Part shown: one piece after another, positions 1 to 12,062 of the stretch
Layout of the letters: each line of letters starts with the position of its first letter
Position numbering within the stretch: the stretch's first letter is position 1
NCBI GenBank assembly: GCA_001931905.2
Contig: MSJI02000799.1
Location: forward strand, 1-64,000
Direction: 5' to 3'
Length of the DNA: 64,000 bases
Source: Cladosporium sp. IMV 00045
Taxonomy: Eukaryota; Ascomycota; Dothideomycetes; Cladosporiales; Cladosporiaceae
The notes under the pieces: generated by a model
Database searches by the model: none
Told to the model about the DNA's origin: nothing
What the model saw: only the letters and a program-made list of their open reading frames with translations
Program-made: the position numbers and the translations under genes

Positions 1-456
1 GAGATGGGCCACGCACAGCTTGCCATCATCACAGAGCACAAGATCGTCCCGCACAACTTCATCATCGAGCACGTCCCAGCAATCGGCAGACAAGGCAAGA
101 CTTCAGCACCAAAATCCTTCGAGCTCTGGGCCGAGACTCCCTCCGCCGAGCAAGCCGCCGAAGTGAAAGCCGCAATCCGCAAATTCGTCGGTCCAAGCAG
201 CCACTGGTCGACCTGCAACGACGATGACGATCTCCTGGGACCGACAAATACTTCTGTCTGCGTCGCCAGCGGTGGATATGACATCAACGCCGACACCTGG
301 GTGCACTCGTATCCGATGATCGCCAACATGGATCGACTCGATTTCGCCGCCAACAAGTTCTACTACCGCGTCGACAACAACTGGGGTGCGGTTAACACCT
401 GTACTTACAGAGTGAGGTTGACAGGGAGGGATACTGAGATGGACCTTTACGATTGA
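1..456 (+). CDS. SUN-domain protein, C-terminal part (Sad1/UNC-84 family), 5' truncated by window edge
   Basis: The frame is open from base 1 to a TGA at 454-456 (about 151 codons), so the gene begins upstream; the ATG at 4-6 is probably internal. The visible part reads like the second half of a SUN domain: an IIEHVPA strand, then a PKSFELWAE strand, a variable insert, and the closing NNWG...CTYRVRLTG segment, which matches the terminal strand of SUN domains where a conserved Cys precedes the last strand. SUN proteins span the inner nuclear membrane (Sad1-like, paired with KASH proteins) or act in the secretory pathway (Slp1/SUCO-like). The fragment lacks the transmembrane or coiled-coil part that would separate these. 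It ends shortly after the domain, as Sad1-type proteins do. The family call rests on pattern recognition only. Confidence 0.65.
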   Translation, partial: EMGHAQLAIITEHKIVPHNFIIEHVPAIGRQGKTSAPKSFELWAETPSAEQAAEVKAAIRKFVGPSSHWSTCNDDDDLLGPTNTSVCVASGGYDINADTWVHSYPMIANMDRLDFAANKFYYRVDNNWGAVNTCTYRVRLTGRDTEMDLYD

Positions 457-639
457 TTCGAAGGAGTTTTTGGGTGGATTTTTCTCTTTTTTTTTCTTTT
501 ACAAAATGAATGATACCCCTGCATCAGCGAGCGAGTTTTGGGCGGTTTCTCTTTGGTACTAGGCATTTTCAGGATAGAGAGATGAGGATAATAGCACATG
601 GCTACTCTCGCAAGAAGAGATAGCCTTTAATAACATGAT

Positions 640-2060
640 CATTCTGACAGCTCTCTCCGTGGTCACATACCTGTTTCAGTATACTAAGCCTGACGATATG
701 AGCATATGGCCATCACATGTTTCGCGAGATGCCTTTCTTGTTAGCGATGATTTAGACAGCTCTCTCACTGGCACTATGGCGTTTTCAGTATACTGAGCCT
801 GATGATATGAGCATATGGTGATCACATGCTTTGTGAGATGGCTTTCTTGCGAGCGATGAGATGATTTGAACAGGCATCTCCATGGTCTCATACCCTTCTT
901 GATATACTAAGCCTGCTGATATGAGCATATGATGATCACATGCTATATGAGATGCCCATTTTGCGATCCATGATTTGAACAGCCCTCTCAGTATTCATAT
1001 ACCATGACCAGTATACTGATGGCAATCATACGAGCACATGGTGTTGCATTTACGTGCGAAATCGCCATTGTTCGAACGATGATTCGAGCACTTCTCTCCA
1101 AGGTGCTATAGTATTTTCAGTATACTAAAGCCGATGATACGAGCATGTGGTATACTTTTCACTTACGAGACCGACATACGTCTAGACATGAATCCCATGC
1201 CTCTCTGAGTGGCCATAAAGCATTTTCATTGTACCAAGGTCGATGATATCAGCAAAGTTTATCCGCCAGATCGATTAGCCCGAAAAGGTATCTCTACCAT
1301 CTTTCCTCGTAATACTGTAGCATCTTCGACCTCTCAAGGTCGATGATACGAGCGCAATGTTACCCGTACGATAGTTACATAACAACATCAACATCAATGA
1401 CCAATCGAGAACAACCAGCCTTCCGTTCGGAGCCGAAGGTGGGACTCCATTGTGTCAACCTTTTCGAAACACCTCAAAGTCCTCAATACCACCGATTCCT
1501 GCCTACACGCTGAGGGCCAAGGGCAACGAAGGCACACCATCTGGTCTCAGCACTGCACTGCTCGCCCACGAACTCACCCATGTCACCCTATCCGAACGCC
1601 CCCACGCATTAAGACCTCGCGAGTATTGACGGACGATATCCGCACAAGAAGAACGCTCGATAAGCGGACCGATCACCCCAGCATTTTTCGTCGCGATACT
1701 GTAGCTTCCACAACCGACGAAGGTCGATGAAACGTGTACATGGTGCACATATCAGCCGTGATACAACCTCCTGTTGACTGACACCGAGGCCCACAAGAGT
1801 TCCGATGACGGGGGTGACAATGCCAGCGCTCAGGTCGATGCTGAAGGCGAGACCAACCAGACAGTTGTGTATCCCAGCAGCTCTCTCCATGGTGCTATAG
1901 TATTGCCAATATAGTGAAATCGAAGATACGGCCCTGAAGGTACAATCTTTATCTCCTAGATCCTACCAGTACCACTAACACTTCTCAAAGCGCCTCCGTG
2001 GCCATATGACGTTCTTGAGGTGTCGAGGCTGATGATACGAAGATTTGGCGCAATACTCTA
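640..2060. repeat. Degenerate tandem array, unit about 109 bp, roughly ten copies
   Basis: Units start near 646, 755, 868, 977, 1086 and 1194 (spacing 109, 113, 109, 109, 108), each opening with a variant of GACAGCTCTCTCC. About 33 bases later comes a GTATAC core (679, 788, 1011, 1120; a variant at 902), then a word close to GATGATATGAGCATATG, and often TGATCACATGC. More diverged copies are recognisable near 1283-1345, 1675-1750, 1870-1945 and 1985-2055, usually only by the GTCGATGATACGA-type word. Copies decay from left to right. No convincing protein is encoded: the open frames here are short and differ between units. Confidence 0.8.
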
Positions 2061-2283
2061 TCAAGCAATAAGCCTCATTTTGACAACGACCAAGCCCCTG
2101 AGCTCACTGCATAACGGAAGTCGATTATTGGATACTAGAATTGACGGTGCAAGCGAATGCTGCGCCTTGTCGCGTGAGGTAAGGTTGAGTCTTGTGATGG
2201 AGACGATGGACTAGCTCTTGCTTGGTCGAGCGGGCCTTTTTGATGCGCTGATAGCTCTCTTCTTATATCAAGGAGTTGCAAAA

Positions 2284-3643
2284 TTAGATCTCAAAAGCCC
2301 CTTGCAGAGCCCCCAATGCCAGAACCAACACAGCAAGCATATAGCTAGCGACCCCGAACCCACCTTGAACATCATCCTTGAGCACCGTCCAAGCGATCCC
2401 GAAGATTGTGCATGCCATCACCCCGACAAGTCCGAAAAGGCAGACTCTAGACCATGACACTCCCTCGATGAAGCATACTCCCCAACCCTCGTTCCTGTCT
2501 GCCACAGACTTGTAAGACAGCCTCTCGTGCAACTTCCTCGGCACCCTCGCAAAGCAGATGGGAAGCTCACCCGCATGGTCAGGGTAATCGTATAAGTGCT
2601 TCATTTGATTCTTCCCGATTGGAGGCTCAAATTCTGCAGGCATGGGTCGATAGATGTACTGGTCCCTGGGGGTCTCCGGTGGAATGCGGTCGTACTCGCG
2701 AACGTCCGCTAGGTTGTGGCGAAAGAGCTCGAAGTGCACGAACCGAATCTCGGCCAGGCTTCGTAGGGAAAGTAAATGGCGAAACCGACCGCGATGAGTT
2801 GTGTAGGTCTCGCGAAGCAGGCGGAAGAAGGCTTCGTCGGAGGTGGGTGGGATGATTGTGTCGATTTGCAGGAGTTGATATGCGTGTCCTTGTATGGGGA
2901 CGCAGAGGAGGAGGTACTGTGGTTCGGCATCAGGGTGAGACTTAAAGTTCTATGCATTGTCTCCTGCGTCATCCGAAGGAGCTTTACACGATGAAAAGGA
3001 AGTGAATAGTCGTCACGTTGCAATATGAACTTTATTGCATTCCGACGCAGGTTCCAGAAGCCATTTTGTTGCTTGGGCTCTTCTGATCCGGATTGATTGT
3101 TGTGGTGTGGTCTTGTTCTGATAGCTCAAGTTCGAGTATTTGCTTGTAGATCGCCCCCAAGACTGAACGATTTAGTTCTGACCGGAAATTCACGAGCAAT
3201 GTAGCCTGGAGGCTATCAATGGCGCCGACTTCCAGCTCAATGTATTCGTCGCATATGCGTTTGCCGCATATGCAGTCTCATTGGACAAGCTCCTTGCCAG
3301 TGGACATTCGAAAGAAAAAGCGCATTGACTCCGCCTCCTCAGCGATCTTGCCCACAATCACTGAAACAAGCAGGATGATCGGACAAGCGCAGGAGACGGC
3401 GACGAAGCAAGTTGCCAGTTGATCCGCTGGCAAAGACCCTGACAGCCACGAAAGAGCAACTGCACCAACGACCCACGAGCAAGCAAACACTTTCACGGCG
3501 AACGCAAAAGTGTAGTATGATTTAATGAGGAGAGCAATCGAACACCTGTCGACGGAGGGCTGTGAGACCAAGGTCAAAGATACATCTGCAGTATCTTGGC
3601 CAGCCATTGGGCCTGCGGTCATCGGGACTGGGTCGGTTTCCAT
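2284..3643 (-). pseudogene. Fungal membrane protein of unknown function, apparently disrupted by one stop and two frameshifts
   Basis: An ATG at 3643 opens a frame with two to three hydrophobic segments. It meets a TGA at 3278-3280, but the same frame continues as clear coding sequence (DEYIELEVGAIDSLQ...) to about 3100. Coding character then moves to a second frame (NGFWNLRRNAIKFILQ..., about 3080-2950) and a third (PQYLLLCVPIQ... about 2935-2284), which ends in two transmembrane helices. No in-frame ATG precedes the third segment. The third segment fits a fungal family I recognise only by style (LLLCVP, VHFELFRHNLADVR and GWGVCFIEG motifs followed by a TM hairpin); no function is known to me. 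The 51-base in-frame stretch around the TGA has GT...AG ends (GTCCAA donor, poor consensus), so a real intron is possible there. Alternatives are two adjacent genes or assembly indels. Confidence 0.5.
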
Positions 3644-4372
3644 GTGTGCTGCAACTTGCGGAACGGCAGAGTCAGAGTGAGTGCTTCTGAAATAATGGGT
3701 ACAGCCTCCAATCGTTTAGGTATCCCGAAGAGGGGGATGGCTAAGATAAGATGTTCAGCGACACGAAATCTGACAAGGGAGGTCTGAATTAATTGACACC
3801 AAGTCGTCAACGCTTGCAATGCCACAGTGTGGGGGGGGGGGGCGCAGCAAGCACACCTTGCATGCTTTGCGACTGAGGCGTCGAATAAGGCATGTCAAAA
3901 GATACGTATGCTTAGGGAGAAGCCGCAGTTCTCATGCAAGTTTGCTGACATGCAGGGTGATGCAGTCAAACGAAATAGCAAAAGAAAGGCAAAGCCTCAT
4001 GGCGGTCTGAGGCAACCAGCCGATTTTTTCATGCAGATGTGCATGTTGTCGTACATGGGCAGAGGTGGTGCAGTCGTCCGAATTGTTCTTGACTGGTATA
4101 AAAGTACAGCGTATATTATACAAAATCTTCCTGTACAAGTCGGTCATGCAGGCCTGGTATTCAGCACGTTGCATCAATGACCTACCGCTCTCTGTGGCGG
4201 AGCGGAGAGACTTGTAACGTAGAATGCCTGCGAACCGGTGTATGCTCTTTCTGGGGGGCATCTTTTTCATCTTGCAATTCCTCTCCAGATGTAAAAGTGC
4301 GCATGTATGCCCTCCTGTCCCACGCTCTTGAAATGCAAATTTTCCCAGAACTCCTTCTTCTCCCAGAAGATC
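3644..4372. other. Gene-free stretch
   Basis: No supported gene. It holds a run of 12 G (3831-3842) and a TATAAAAG at 4097-4104 with no coding sequence that it obviously serves. The left part may include the promoter of the broken membrane gene, the right part the 3' UTR of the uS12m gene. Confidence 0.5.
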
Positions 4373-5129
4373 TTAATCCGCCTTAGGCTTCTTAGTACCG
4401 TACTTTGACCGCGCGGTGACACGATTACCAACACCACCCTGTGGAGAAAGAAACCCCCGTCAGCGACTTCTCCGCGCGTAATGTTATCCACGACTGCAAA
4501 ACTCACCAAATCCATAGCGCCTCTGACGAGATGATACTTCACACCAGGACAATCCTGACTTCTGCCACCTCTGACCAGGACGACGGAATGCTGCTGGATG
4601 TTGTGACCTGTTCCGAGAAAAGTTCGAGTTAGCAAAAAGCCTTTCTTCAAACCAATCTCCATGCTTTCAAGCCCAATCCTTCCCAATCCATCTCTCATCT
4701 CTCATCTCTCCCTCCCATCTTCCACCACCCGAAAGCCCCCCCAAAATCCCCCTCCCATCCAATAAAATGCTATAACATACCTTCACCAGGAATATAAGCC
4801 GTAATAACCCTCCCACTACTAAGTCTCACCCTGGCCACCTTCCTCTCACCCGAATTGGGCTTCTTCGGCTTCGTGACACCCACACGCAGACAAACACCCT
4901 TCATCTCCGGCCTGTCAACCAGCGCAGGCGAGGTAGGCTTACGAGCAGCCTGCGCGGTGCGGCAGCCGCGCACGACTTGGCTTAACGTTGCGCTCAGCGA
5001 AGGGCTGGTGGTGAATGTGCGGCGGGCGGGGGAGGCGAGGGTGGTCGTGAAGATCGAGGGTATGGGTGCGCTGAGGAGGCGCGTGGGTTGGGCGTGCCGG
5101 AGGAACGGGGTGAGGAGTTTGCTGGCCAT
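4373..5129 (-). CDS. MRPS12: Mitochondrial small-subunit ribosomal protein uS12m
   Basis: Three exons: 5129-4781, 4607-4507 and 4438-4373, joining to 171 residues. Donors are GTATGT and GTGAGT, acceptors both CAG. The product is a component of the mitoribosome decoding centre. The N-terminal 60 residues are rich in Arg/Ser/Ala with few acids, as expected of a mitochondrial presequence. The body carries the uS12 signatures [18 protein letters not shown], the [11 protein letters not shown] loop that reaches the decoding site, [15 protein letters not shown], and a basic C-terminus ([13 protein letters not shown]). The usual second Asn-Ser-Ala-Leu is NSGE here, common in mitochondrial versions. 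It lies tail-side of SCC2 on the same strand with 348 bp between. Length and domain are normal. Confidence 0.93.
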
Positions 5130-5477
5130 TTTGAAGGTGGTGAGGTGGTGTGGTGGTGAGGTTGGGTTTGCGATTGCTGATGATGGCGCGGGTTGGATGT
5201 GAAGTTCAAGGTTCGGGAGTGAAAGTTATATGGTCCGTGCGAGCGGGTTGGATTCGCGGTATAGACGGCAGGGAAGTATGAAGTTTATTTAACGACCGAA
5301 CATCACTGCAAGAGAAGGTATTGCGTTTCAAATGATTGCAAATAATACAGCTCATTTCGTAGTAGTAGCTAGTGTACAATCGTAAAATACAGGCTGGGTT
5401 CTCATTTTCCCCAGAAATTTCTCCACGAGATGGACAAATCAAGCAATCGAAAACCACTCCAAGCCCTCTAACACCAC
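5130..5477. other. Short intergenic spacer upstream of MRPS12 and downstream of SCC2
   Basis: 348 bp that must contain the MRPS12 promoter and the SCC2 3' UTR. I see no TATA box or other clear element. Confidence 0.5.
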
Positions 5478-8400
5478 TCAATCCCACCCATCAACCTCAT
5501 CCCCATCGCCAGACTTGAACGAGCTGGTCTTCGCCGGCCTTCCCCTCTTCCTCGGCGTAGTCTGCATGCTCCCTGCCGACTTCCTCTTCCTACCCTTGCC
5601 GGCCGGCGGTGTGGAACCTTCACTACCGCTCGCTTCCGCCCCGGCGAAGACCATGTCCTCCTCGTCTTCGGATGGGACTTTGTGCTCACTGTCAACCTTC
5701 ATGACATCGACGAAGCGCTCGCAAAGAGTGTGCTGTTGCTCCATTGTTGCGGCTTCGGAGGCGATGTCGGCGATGGATCGAATGTAAGCATCGGCGAGAT
5801 TGGCGGCGTTCGTGGCGCGGACGGGACCTTTAGCGTTCTCCTTGGCGAGGGTTTTGCTGTTGCGTTGGATCTTCTGGAGACCCCAGAGGTGCAGGACGAA
5901 TGTGCGAGTCTCCCATATAATGAGCAAGATTTGGGAAGAGAGCGCCAGAGACTTCAGGCGGGTGGGATCGACGGCGCTCTCGATGGGCTGTTCCCCAGTC
6001 ATCGTACCGATGGCCATGGGGTCTGGTGCGAGTATCGCGGCAACATTGAGCTTTTGGATGTCACTTTCAATGGCCTGGGCAACCGGGGTGCCAACACTGG
6101 CGAAGGTCTTCTCGAATGCAGACAGGAGTTTCAAGAGATCATCAGTGCGGTCGTAATCGAAGAAGGCCAGGTTCTCGCAAACGTAGCGTGCAAGAGAAAG
6201 CTGCTGAGGTGTGTTGGTATGCAGGTCAAGTTCCGTCGGCTCGAACTCAAGCTTCTGGCAGATATTCGCGATGAATTTGTGTTTGACCTTCAGCTTTCCA
6301 CTCTTGAGGACGTCCCAGAAGTAGTGCAGCTTGGATCTGGGAAGCGGGCTGGACGGGGTGATTCCAGAAATGTTTCTGGTGACACTTTGCTGGTAGGCAA
6401 GCGACCTCTGAACGGACCGAACATACTCTTTCTCAATCGTCGTCTCGTGCTTCTGATGCATAGCTTGATGCTCCTTCCAGGCAATCTTGGCGATGCCGGC
6501 ATTAGGTGAAGTCTCAAGAGCGACAAGCGTCGGTCCGCACTCTTTCGGATGAGGCAAGCCTTGCTGCAGGATGCTTGCGATCAGCTTCGTTGCTGTCAAA
6601 GCCAGTACATCCCTGCCATCAGGAGCCGGAGCAGATTCTGCCAGACGAATGATGTCGGGTAGGAATCTCTGCGCAAGCTCGGAGGAAGCACCATCCTGAT
6701 CAGAAGCGACATAGGTCCTAGCCAGTCTCTCCCTACCAGTGATTTGTGTGGCTGCCCCTTCTTGCTGAGAGTCGCCGGGCGCGGTCAGCTGGGCAAAGAA
6801 ACCCTCTAGGCCAGAGATGAAGATTTCCTCCAAAGACTGTGCTTTCTCCTTCAAGATCAGCTCGAAAGCGTTGCCGACATCAGTTCGCAGGAACATCTTT
6901 GGCCATCGCTGGGAAATAGCACAGACAGCATCCAGCGAAGCTTGTCGGATTTCCATCGGCTGCTTTGGGCTGCTGAAAGGGCAGATGATCTCGACAGCCA
7001 GGCCAGCAACAGTCTTTGCGTTGGGAGCGTTGAGTTTCTCCTTGAAGGTGCCGAGCTGAGCTTCAAAGTCACAGGCCTTGCCGAACTGCCCCACAATATT
7101 CATCAGTTTGGTGACAGCCCTAGTTTTGTCTTTGTTGCTGGAAAAGTCGATCCGGCTCATCGAGCGTACATTGTTCAAAGCAGATGCTACGAGGTTGACC
7201 AAGCGCGTGGTATTTTTGAGCTCTCCATCAATCGTCCAGAGACATGCCGCAACCTCGGAAATCTCAGACTTCGGCAGGCGATTCACACTCTTCATGAGCG
7301 AGACCTGCAAATTCGCCAACACGCTGTGGCTCAGGTTGTGCACATGCGGCATAGCATAGCGCAGGATTGTCAGGACGGATCTGTACACAACCAGGTCGTC
7401 AGACTGTGTGAGATTGTTGGTGTAGGGCTCCAGACGCTCGAGCTGGGCGGCATCCATCAAGGAGGGACAAGCCCTGGCGAAGACTGTCAGAGTCTCGAGA
7501 ATGGTGTCAACAGGCGGAGTGCCGGGGATGTCGCTTGGATCAATGATGCCGTCGAACAAAACTTCAATGAGCGTCTTGCAGACACGCTCATTGGCAGGCG
7601 CCGTCTTTGACTTGGTCAGGACATTGCGCACGAGAGACTCCATATGCTTCCGCGTGTCATCATCGTGTTCCCTGCCATGCTCAATCGTTTGTATGAGGAT
7701 TTGCGCCTGCGAACGGTATTTGAGCTTCACCTGGAAAGCGTGCTCGCCGTGCAACGAGAGGCCGTGGAACGGGGCGAACCACAGCTCTTCCAGAGTGGTG
7801 CGAACCAAATCCACGACGCTCTCGTCGAGATCGTTCATACCCTTAATGAGAGCAATCGCCACTTCCGCACGGAGCTTTGACTGTGCTTCCGCGGTCGCAC
7901 CAGCTTTCTCAGTTCCATCATTGGCGAGATACAGATCTTTCAGGACCTTAAAAGCCTTCTTGCGAACGCCAGGCATGGCATCAAAGGCTCGTCTCTCAAT
8001 GTGAGCTCGAGCATGAGCTGCGAGATCCGAACGAAGCGCAATAATCTTCTGGACGAGCGTTAAGGCATTTTCACGCACCAGGGCGGATTTGTCGTCCATG
8101 CAGTTGAAGATACGCTGGAGGAGGTTCAAGTTACGGGCGAGGATCCCTGGATCGGTTTCAATGACAGTGAGGATGCTCTTGATGCCGCGACTTTTCACCA
8201 GAGTATGCTCGTCCGTCAAGGCATTGACCAGGGATGTGAAAAGACGCTGGAACGCTTTGCAGAAGGTCATGTTGGTGGTCACCAGGAGCGAAGCAAATCG
8301 AGTCATTGCTGTGGACGGTCTGATGTCAAAGTTGTCTTCCGCTGCCACCCACTGTGGGTCGAGTATCATGCTGCGCAATTTGCCAGAGAGGTCTTGGATG

Positions 8401-11032
8401 AAATCAGAGTTATCGCTGCTTTCAGAATTGACGGAGCCACCGCGCATAGTCGTAAGCTGAGTAGCCCATTGCACGAGCAAAAAGCCTTTTGCGGTTTGAA
8501 TCTGAGCATCATTGTCCTTGAAAGCTTTGAGATATTCCAGAACGAAGCGATAAGGGCCGTTGAAGCTAAGCAGCTCACTCCCGTCGATGTCCCTATTGCT
8601 TGCGTCGGAGTTTCTGAACATGGTGACCAAAGCTTTCGTCAGTGGCGATTCTCCTGTGTCGACATTCCTGGCAGCACTGCGGGTCTGCATCTGCAAAGTT
8701 AGGATACCAGCACCCATTGTGCCCATCAATTCATATCCCAGGTTCCTTGCAGGTACTGGGGTCTTGGTGTTCTCCGAGAGACTGACGAGTTGAATTAGCA
8801 AAGTGCGCAGCAGCAGCTCGGCAGCAGGCCAGTCGGCGGAACCCAGCACGTTCAAGAAGTCTTCCGTGAAAATGTCCATGAGCTTGCGGAAAGGTTCGTC
8901 CGAGTTTTTGGCGGTCGTTGACGCGCGCTGCACGAGAATGCGGACAATGTACAAGGCATTAGTCTGCGCGGCGTCTTGGAGAGGCTTCGCCACTGAAGCG
9001 AGATCTTTTGGCACGCCGCGTTTCTTGCTGTGAATTTGGCCCTCGGCGTATTCGTCATCATCGGAATCGTCATCATCTTCATCAGAACCATCAGCATCTT
9101 CGTCGCTGTCGTCGTCTTCTTCGGCCTTGCTCCTCAGGTGCAACGCAGTACTGTTCCTAGTAGCACTGGTCTGAACAAGGCGAATGAGCAACGCAGAAAC
9201 GAGCTGGATGGGTTTGCAGTCGGGCAAGCGGTATTGGCGAGCACTCTGCTTGGTAGCGGGCAGTTTCTCCAGGGAAACCAAGACCTCATCGATCACGAAC
9301 TGCCGCTGTTCGGTATACCGGGTGAAGATCCTGCCAAGTACGTCCATAGCGTACTTTCGAGTCTCCTCAAATTGCTGGATACCGAGCACCGAGTCTTTGT
9401 CCGTGGTAGCATTCTCAGCGAAGATGAGAGATTTGCACATATACACGATGCTCGAAATGGCGCTTTCGTCCACGTCAACGCGCGAGAGCAGCGTGGCGAG
9501 CAAGCGGAAGGACCTCGTGACCGCTTTCAAGATCCCGCGAAGAGAGTCGCGGTGGTTGGTAGCGAGAACGAACTTTGGATTGTGCTGCGGCTTGTCGCCA
9601 CCACGAACTTTTTCGCCAACGAAGGACCGCTCCTCAACTGTCGGAATAAGGCAAGTATCAAGCACATTCCTCAGCAAGCCCAAGACTGCCCGCACGTGAT
9701 CTTCAGACTGGAGCTCTTTCTCCTGGCGTCCGGCATTCATGATACGCAGAAGAGTGCGAGACGCGAGAAGGCCTCCAATCGCGTGTTCCATCTTTGACAG
9801 CCAGAACTGGACGTCGTCGTCTGTCCAATCTTCGCCGATTGAGAGCTGCAAACTGTTCGTCGCAGACACACCCCGCTCATTGAGTTTTTGAATACGCACA
9901 AGATCCTCGATGGTAATGCCATCCAAGCGACCGTACTTGGCAACCGTCTGGATAGCAGCATCGAGCTTTTCTTGCGCAGCAGTCTGGAGGATTGCAACAC
10001 GACCATCTTCAGTGTCCGCCACTGAAAGAAGACGCATGTAGTCCGTAGAATCCGGGTCGAATTGATCCTCTGCTGCAAAGATATTGTCCAGTTGATGCTG
10101 CAGTTCTGTCACAGCGGCATCGCCTCTCTGTATTTGGTCGATACTGATAGTCTTGGATCCACCACCTGTCATAATCCGAGACTTGCTAGACTTTTGGGCT
10201 TCCACATCTGCAATGTACTGCACACCAGCTAATTCGGAAGCTGACAAAGGCTGTGGAACCACAGCTTGTAAGGTGTGTGCTGAAGGGACTGCTTGCGGCT
10301 TTTGATAGACTGCTGGCGGGGGTTGGAAGCCATCATATTGTTCGATTGGGGCATTTAACATTGGCTGCGGCGTTGGCATGGCCTTTGGGGTCTGAGACTT
10401 GCTCGGCTTCTTCCCATTCACCGACGGAGGAGCAGTCGTGCCAGACATGGACTCCGGAGTAAGATACCGGTAGGAAACGTTCGTAGATTCCATGACCATT
10501 TTCGCGAAGGGACTCAATTCGGGAGTTTTCGGTTGGCTTTGCTGCTTGTTTGAGGAATTGCCAGGTTGTATGTGCTTAGGCTTTCTGAAGTTGTATTCCG
10601 TCAAGCTCTCAGCACCCAGTAGCTTTTGTACATCTCGTATCGTTTGTTGACACCGCTTGGAAGCGTTCTCGGCACTTGTCGCTCCTGCACTTAGTCTGTC
10701 GAGCACACGTCGGGAATGTTGGTAGTCGCCGAGCTGGTAGTTTGCATTGTAGTAGGGTGTCGCGGTAGGTGGTGGGATCACTTCTGAAAGATGAATCAAT
10801 GATGGGAACGTCGAGTATTTGTGACCGGCATGTGACCGATCAGCAGCAAGGAAGAGAGACTGAGGAGTGGCTTACCAGGATTGAAGGGAACGATTGAGCT
10901 GAAGGGAGTGAAGGGCAAGGCCTCTCTCACGGTGGGTGTTCTGAGCCATGTCTGATCGCTGCCGTCGCGAGCTTGTGATGGGACGCCATTGGTTGGAGGC
11001 GCATAGCCGTTCGGGTGGTATGGCTGTTGCAT
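5478..11032 (-). CDS. SCC2: Sister chromatid cohesion loader Scc2/Mis4/Nipped-B
   Basis: Two exons: 11032-10876 and 10783-5478 (donor GTAAGC, acceptor CAG), giving about 1820 residues; an in-frame ATG at 11083 would add 17. Scc2 with Scc4 loads cohesin onto chromosomes and stimulates its ATPase. The protein begins with a Pro/Gln-rich disordered region (residues 1-200), the Scc4-binding end in the family. It has an acidic Asp/Glu/Ser tract near 605-632, then long HEAT-repeat arrays (for example FNCMDDKSALVRENALTLV near 940) and a Nipped-B C-terminal domain around 1340-1540. The tail is basic with an AT-hook-like KRGRPAK. Length is typical for filamentous fungi (1700-1900). A single uninterrupted 5.3-kb exon argues against widespread assembly indels. 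ACGCG cores lie upstream at 11228-11233 and 11408-11412. Confidence 0.92.
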
Positions 11033-11083
11033 GATGGCGGTGTCTCTCTCCCTCTTCCTGTCATGTCCTTCGCAAATGCTCAA

Positions 11084-11593
11084 GCTGTGTCGTTTGTATA
11101 CGGCATGATCCGGCGCATTTGAAGATGGCTTTCCGCGAGTCGTGTAGCGAGACGGCAGCTATTGGTCTGGCGCGAGTAGGCTAGGAGTAGTGGTGAAGTT
11201 TTTCGATTGCTCTCATGACACAAGAATGCGCGTCATGTTTCGGAGAGCTGTACAAGCAAACGACAGCAAGGAACAAACGAGAGGCGTGAATGGCGTTTGT
11301 CGCGGAAACGAAGATGGGGTTGCAACATCGAATTCCCAGAACGAGATAGATCTCGTCTGGCGGCAGCCTGGCGCTAGCCAAATCCCAGCTAGCGCAGTGG
11401 AGCGGTCCGCGTATTCCGTTTCCCCCGCAGAGCCGCAGCCGCCTTTCTGTCGCTGGTGAAGTCTGCTCGGGGCTTCACTTGGGATTTTTTAGATAGGACG
11501 AGGGCTTCACTTCAGAAAATCACACAAGATACATCACGAGCCTGCGCATTCACAAGCTACACACACAACCGCTTGGGAGTTCATTTCATCACC
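11084..11593. promoter_or_regulatory. Divergent promoter region between SCC2 and RPA12
   Basis: About 0.5 kb separates the two start codons, so both promoters must lie here. Two ACGCG cores (minus orientation, 11229-11233 and 11408-11412) resemble the MluI cell-cycle box core used by MBF-type factors in fungi. No TATA box is evident. Assignment of function to these words is inference. Confidence 0.35.
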
Positions 11594-12062
11594 ATGGCAG
11601 CCATTGGATCTCTCGTCTTCTGCACCGACTGCGGCAACCTCCTCGAAACCAACACTTCCCGCAAAACCTACCTCACATGCGAAGTCTGCGGCGCGCAAAA
11701 TAAAGGTATGCTCCAAGTCCTCTTGATCCCACAAAACGATGAAGATAGAACCGAAAAAGGAAACAGATCCCGAAGCCCATACTGACACAGATTCCGAATT
11801 ACAAGACTCCTCAAGCAAAACCATCACCACCGCCTCCAAGCCCTCCGCCTTCCCCTCGACGCTGCGCACCCGCCTGCGCTCCGACGTGCAGGAATTCGAA
11901 GAAGGCGACATCCAAACGGACGCGATCATCGACCACCCGTGCGAGAAGTGCGGCCACCACCAGACGCGCTACTACACGCAGCAGCTGCGGTCCGCCGACG
12001 AAGGCTCCACGGTGTTCTATACTTGCCCGAAGTGTGCGCATAAGTGGAATGAGAATAACTGA
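11594..12062 (+). CDS. RPA12: DNA-directed RNA polymerase I subunit RPA12
   Basis: Two exons, 11594-11705 and 11791-12062, giving 127 residues (yeast Rpa12 is 125). The 85-bp intron has donor GTATGC and acceptor ACACAG and splits an Asp codon. The product is the Pol I subunit needed for RNA cleavage and termination. It has an N-terminal zinc ribbon (FCTDCGN...TCEVCG) and a C-terminal TFIIS-like zinc ribbon (HPCEKCGHH...FYTCPKC). The acidic hairpin before the last pair reads RSADEGSTVFYTC, with the Asp-Glu pair that enters the polymerase active site intact. The intron falls exactly between the two zinc ribbons' linker halves. Shares a promoter region with SCC2. Confidence 0.95.

Noticed and set aside
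3831..3842. Run of 12 G
   Set aside because: A homopolymer with no flanking structure; may be a sequencing length artefact.
5682..9797. Long plus-strand open frames opposite SCC2 (5682-6509, 6942-7610, 9030-9797)
   Set aside because: They mirror the codon bias of the intact SCC2 frame and show no protein motif.
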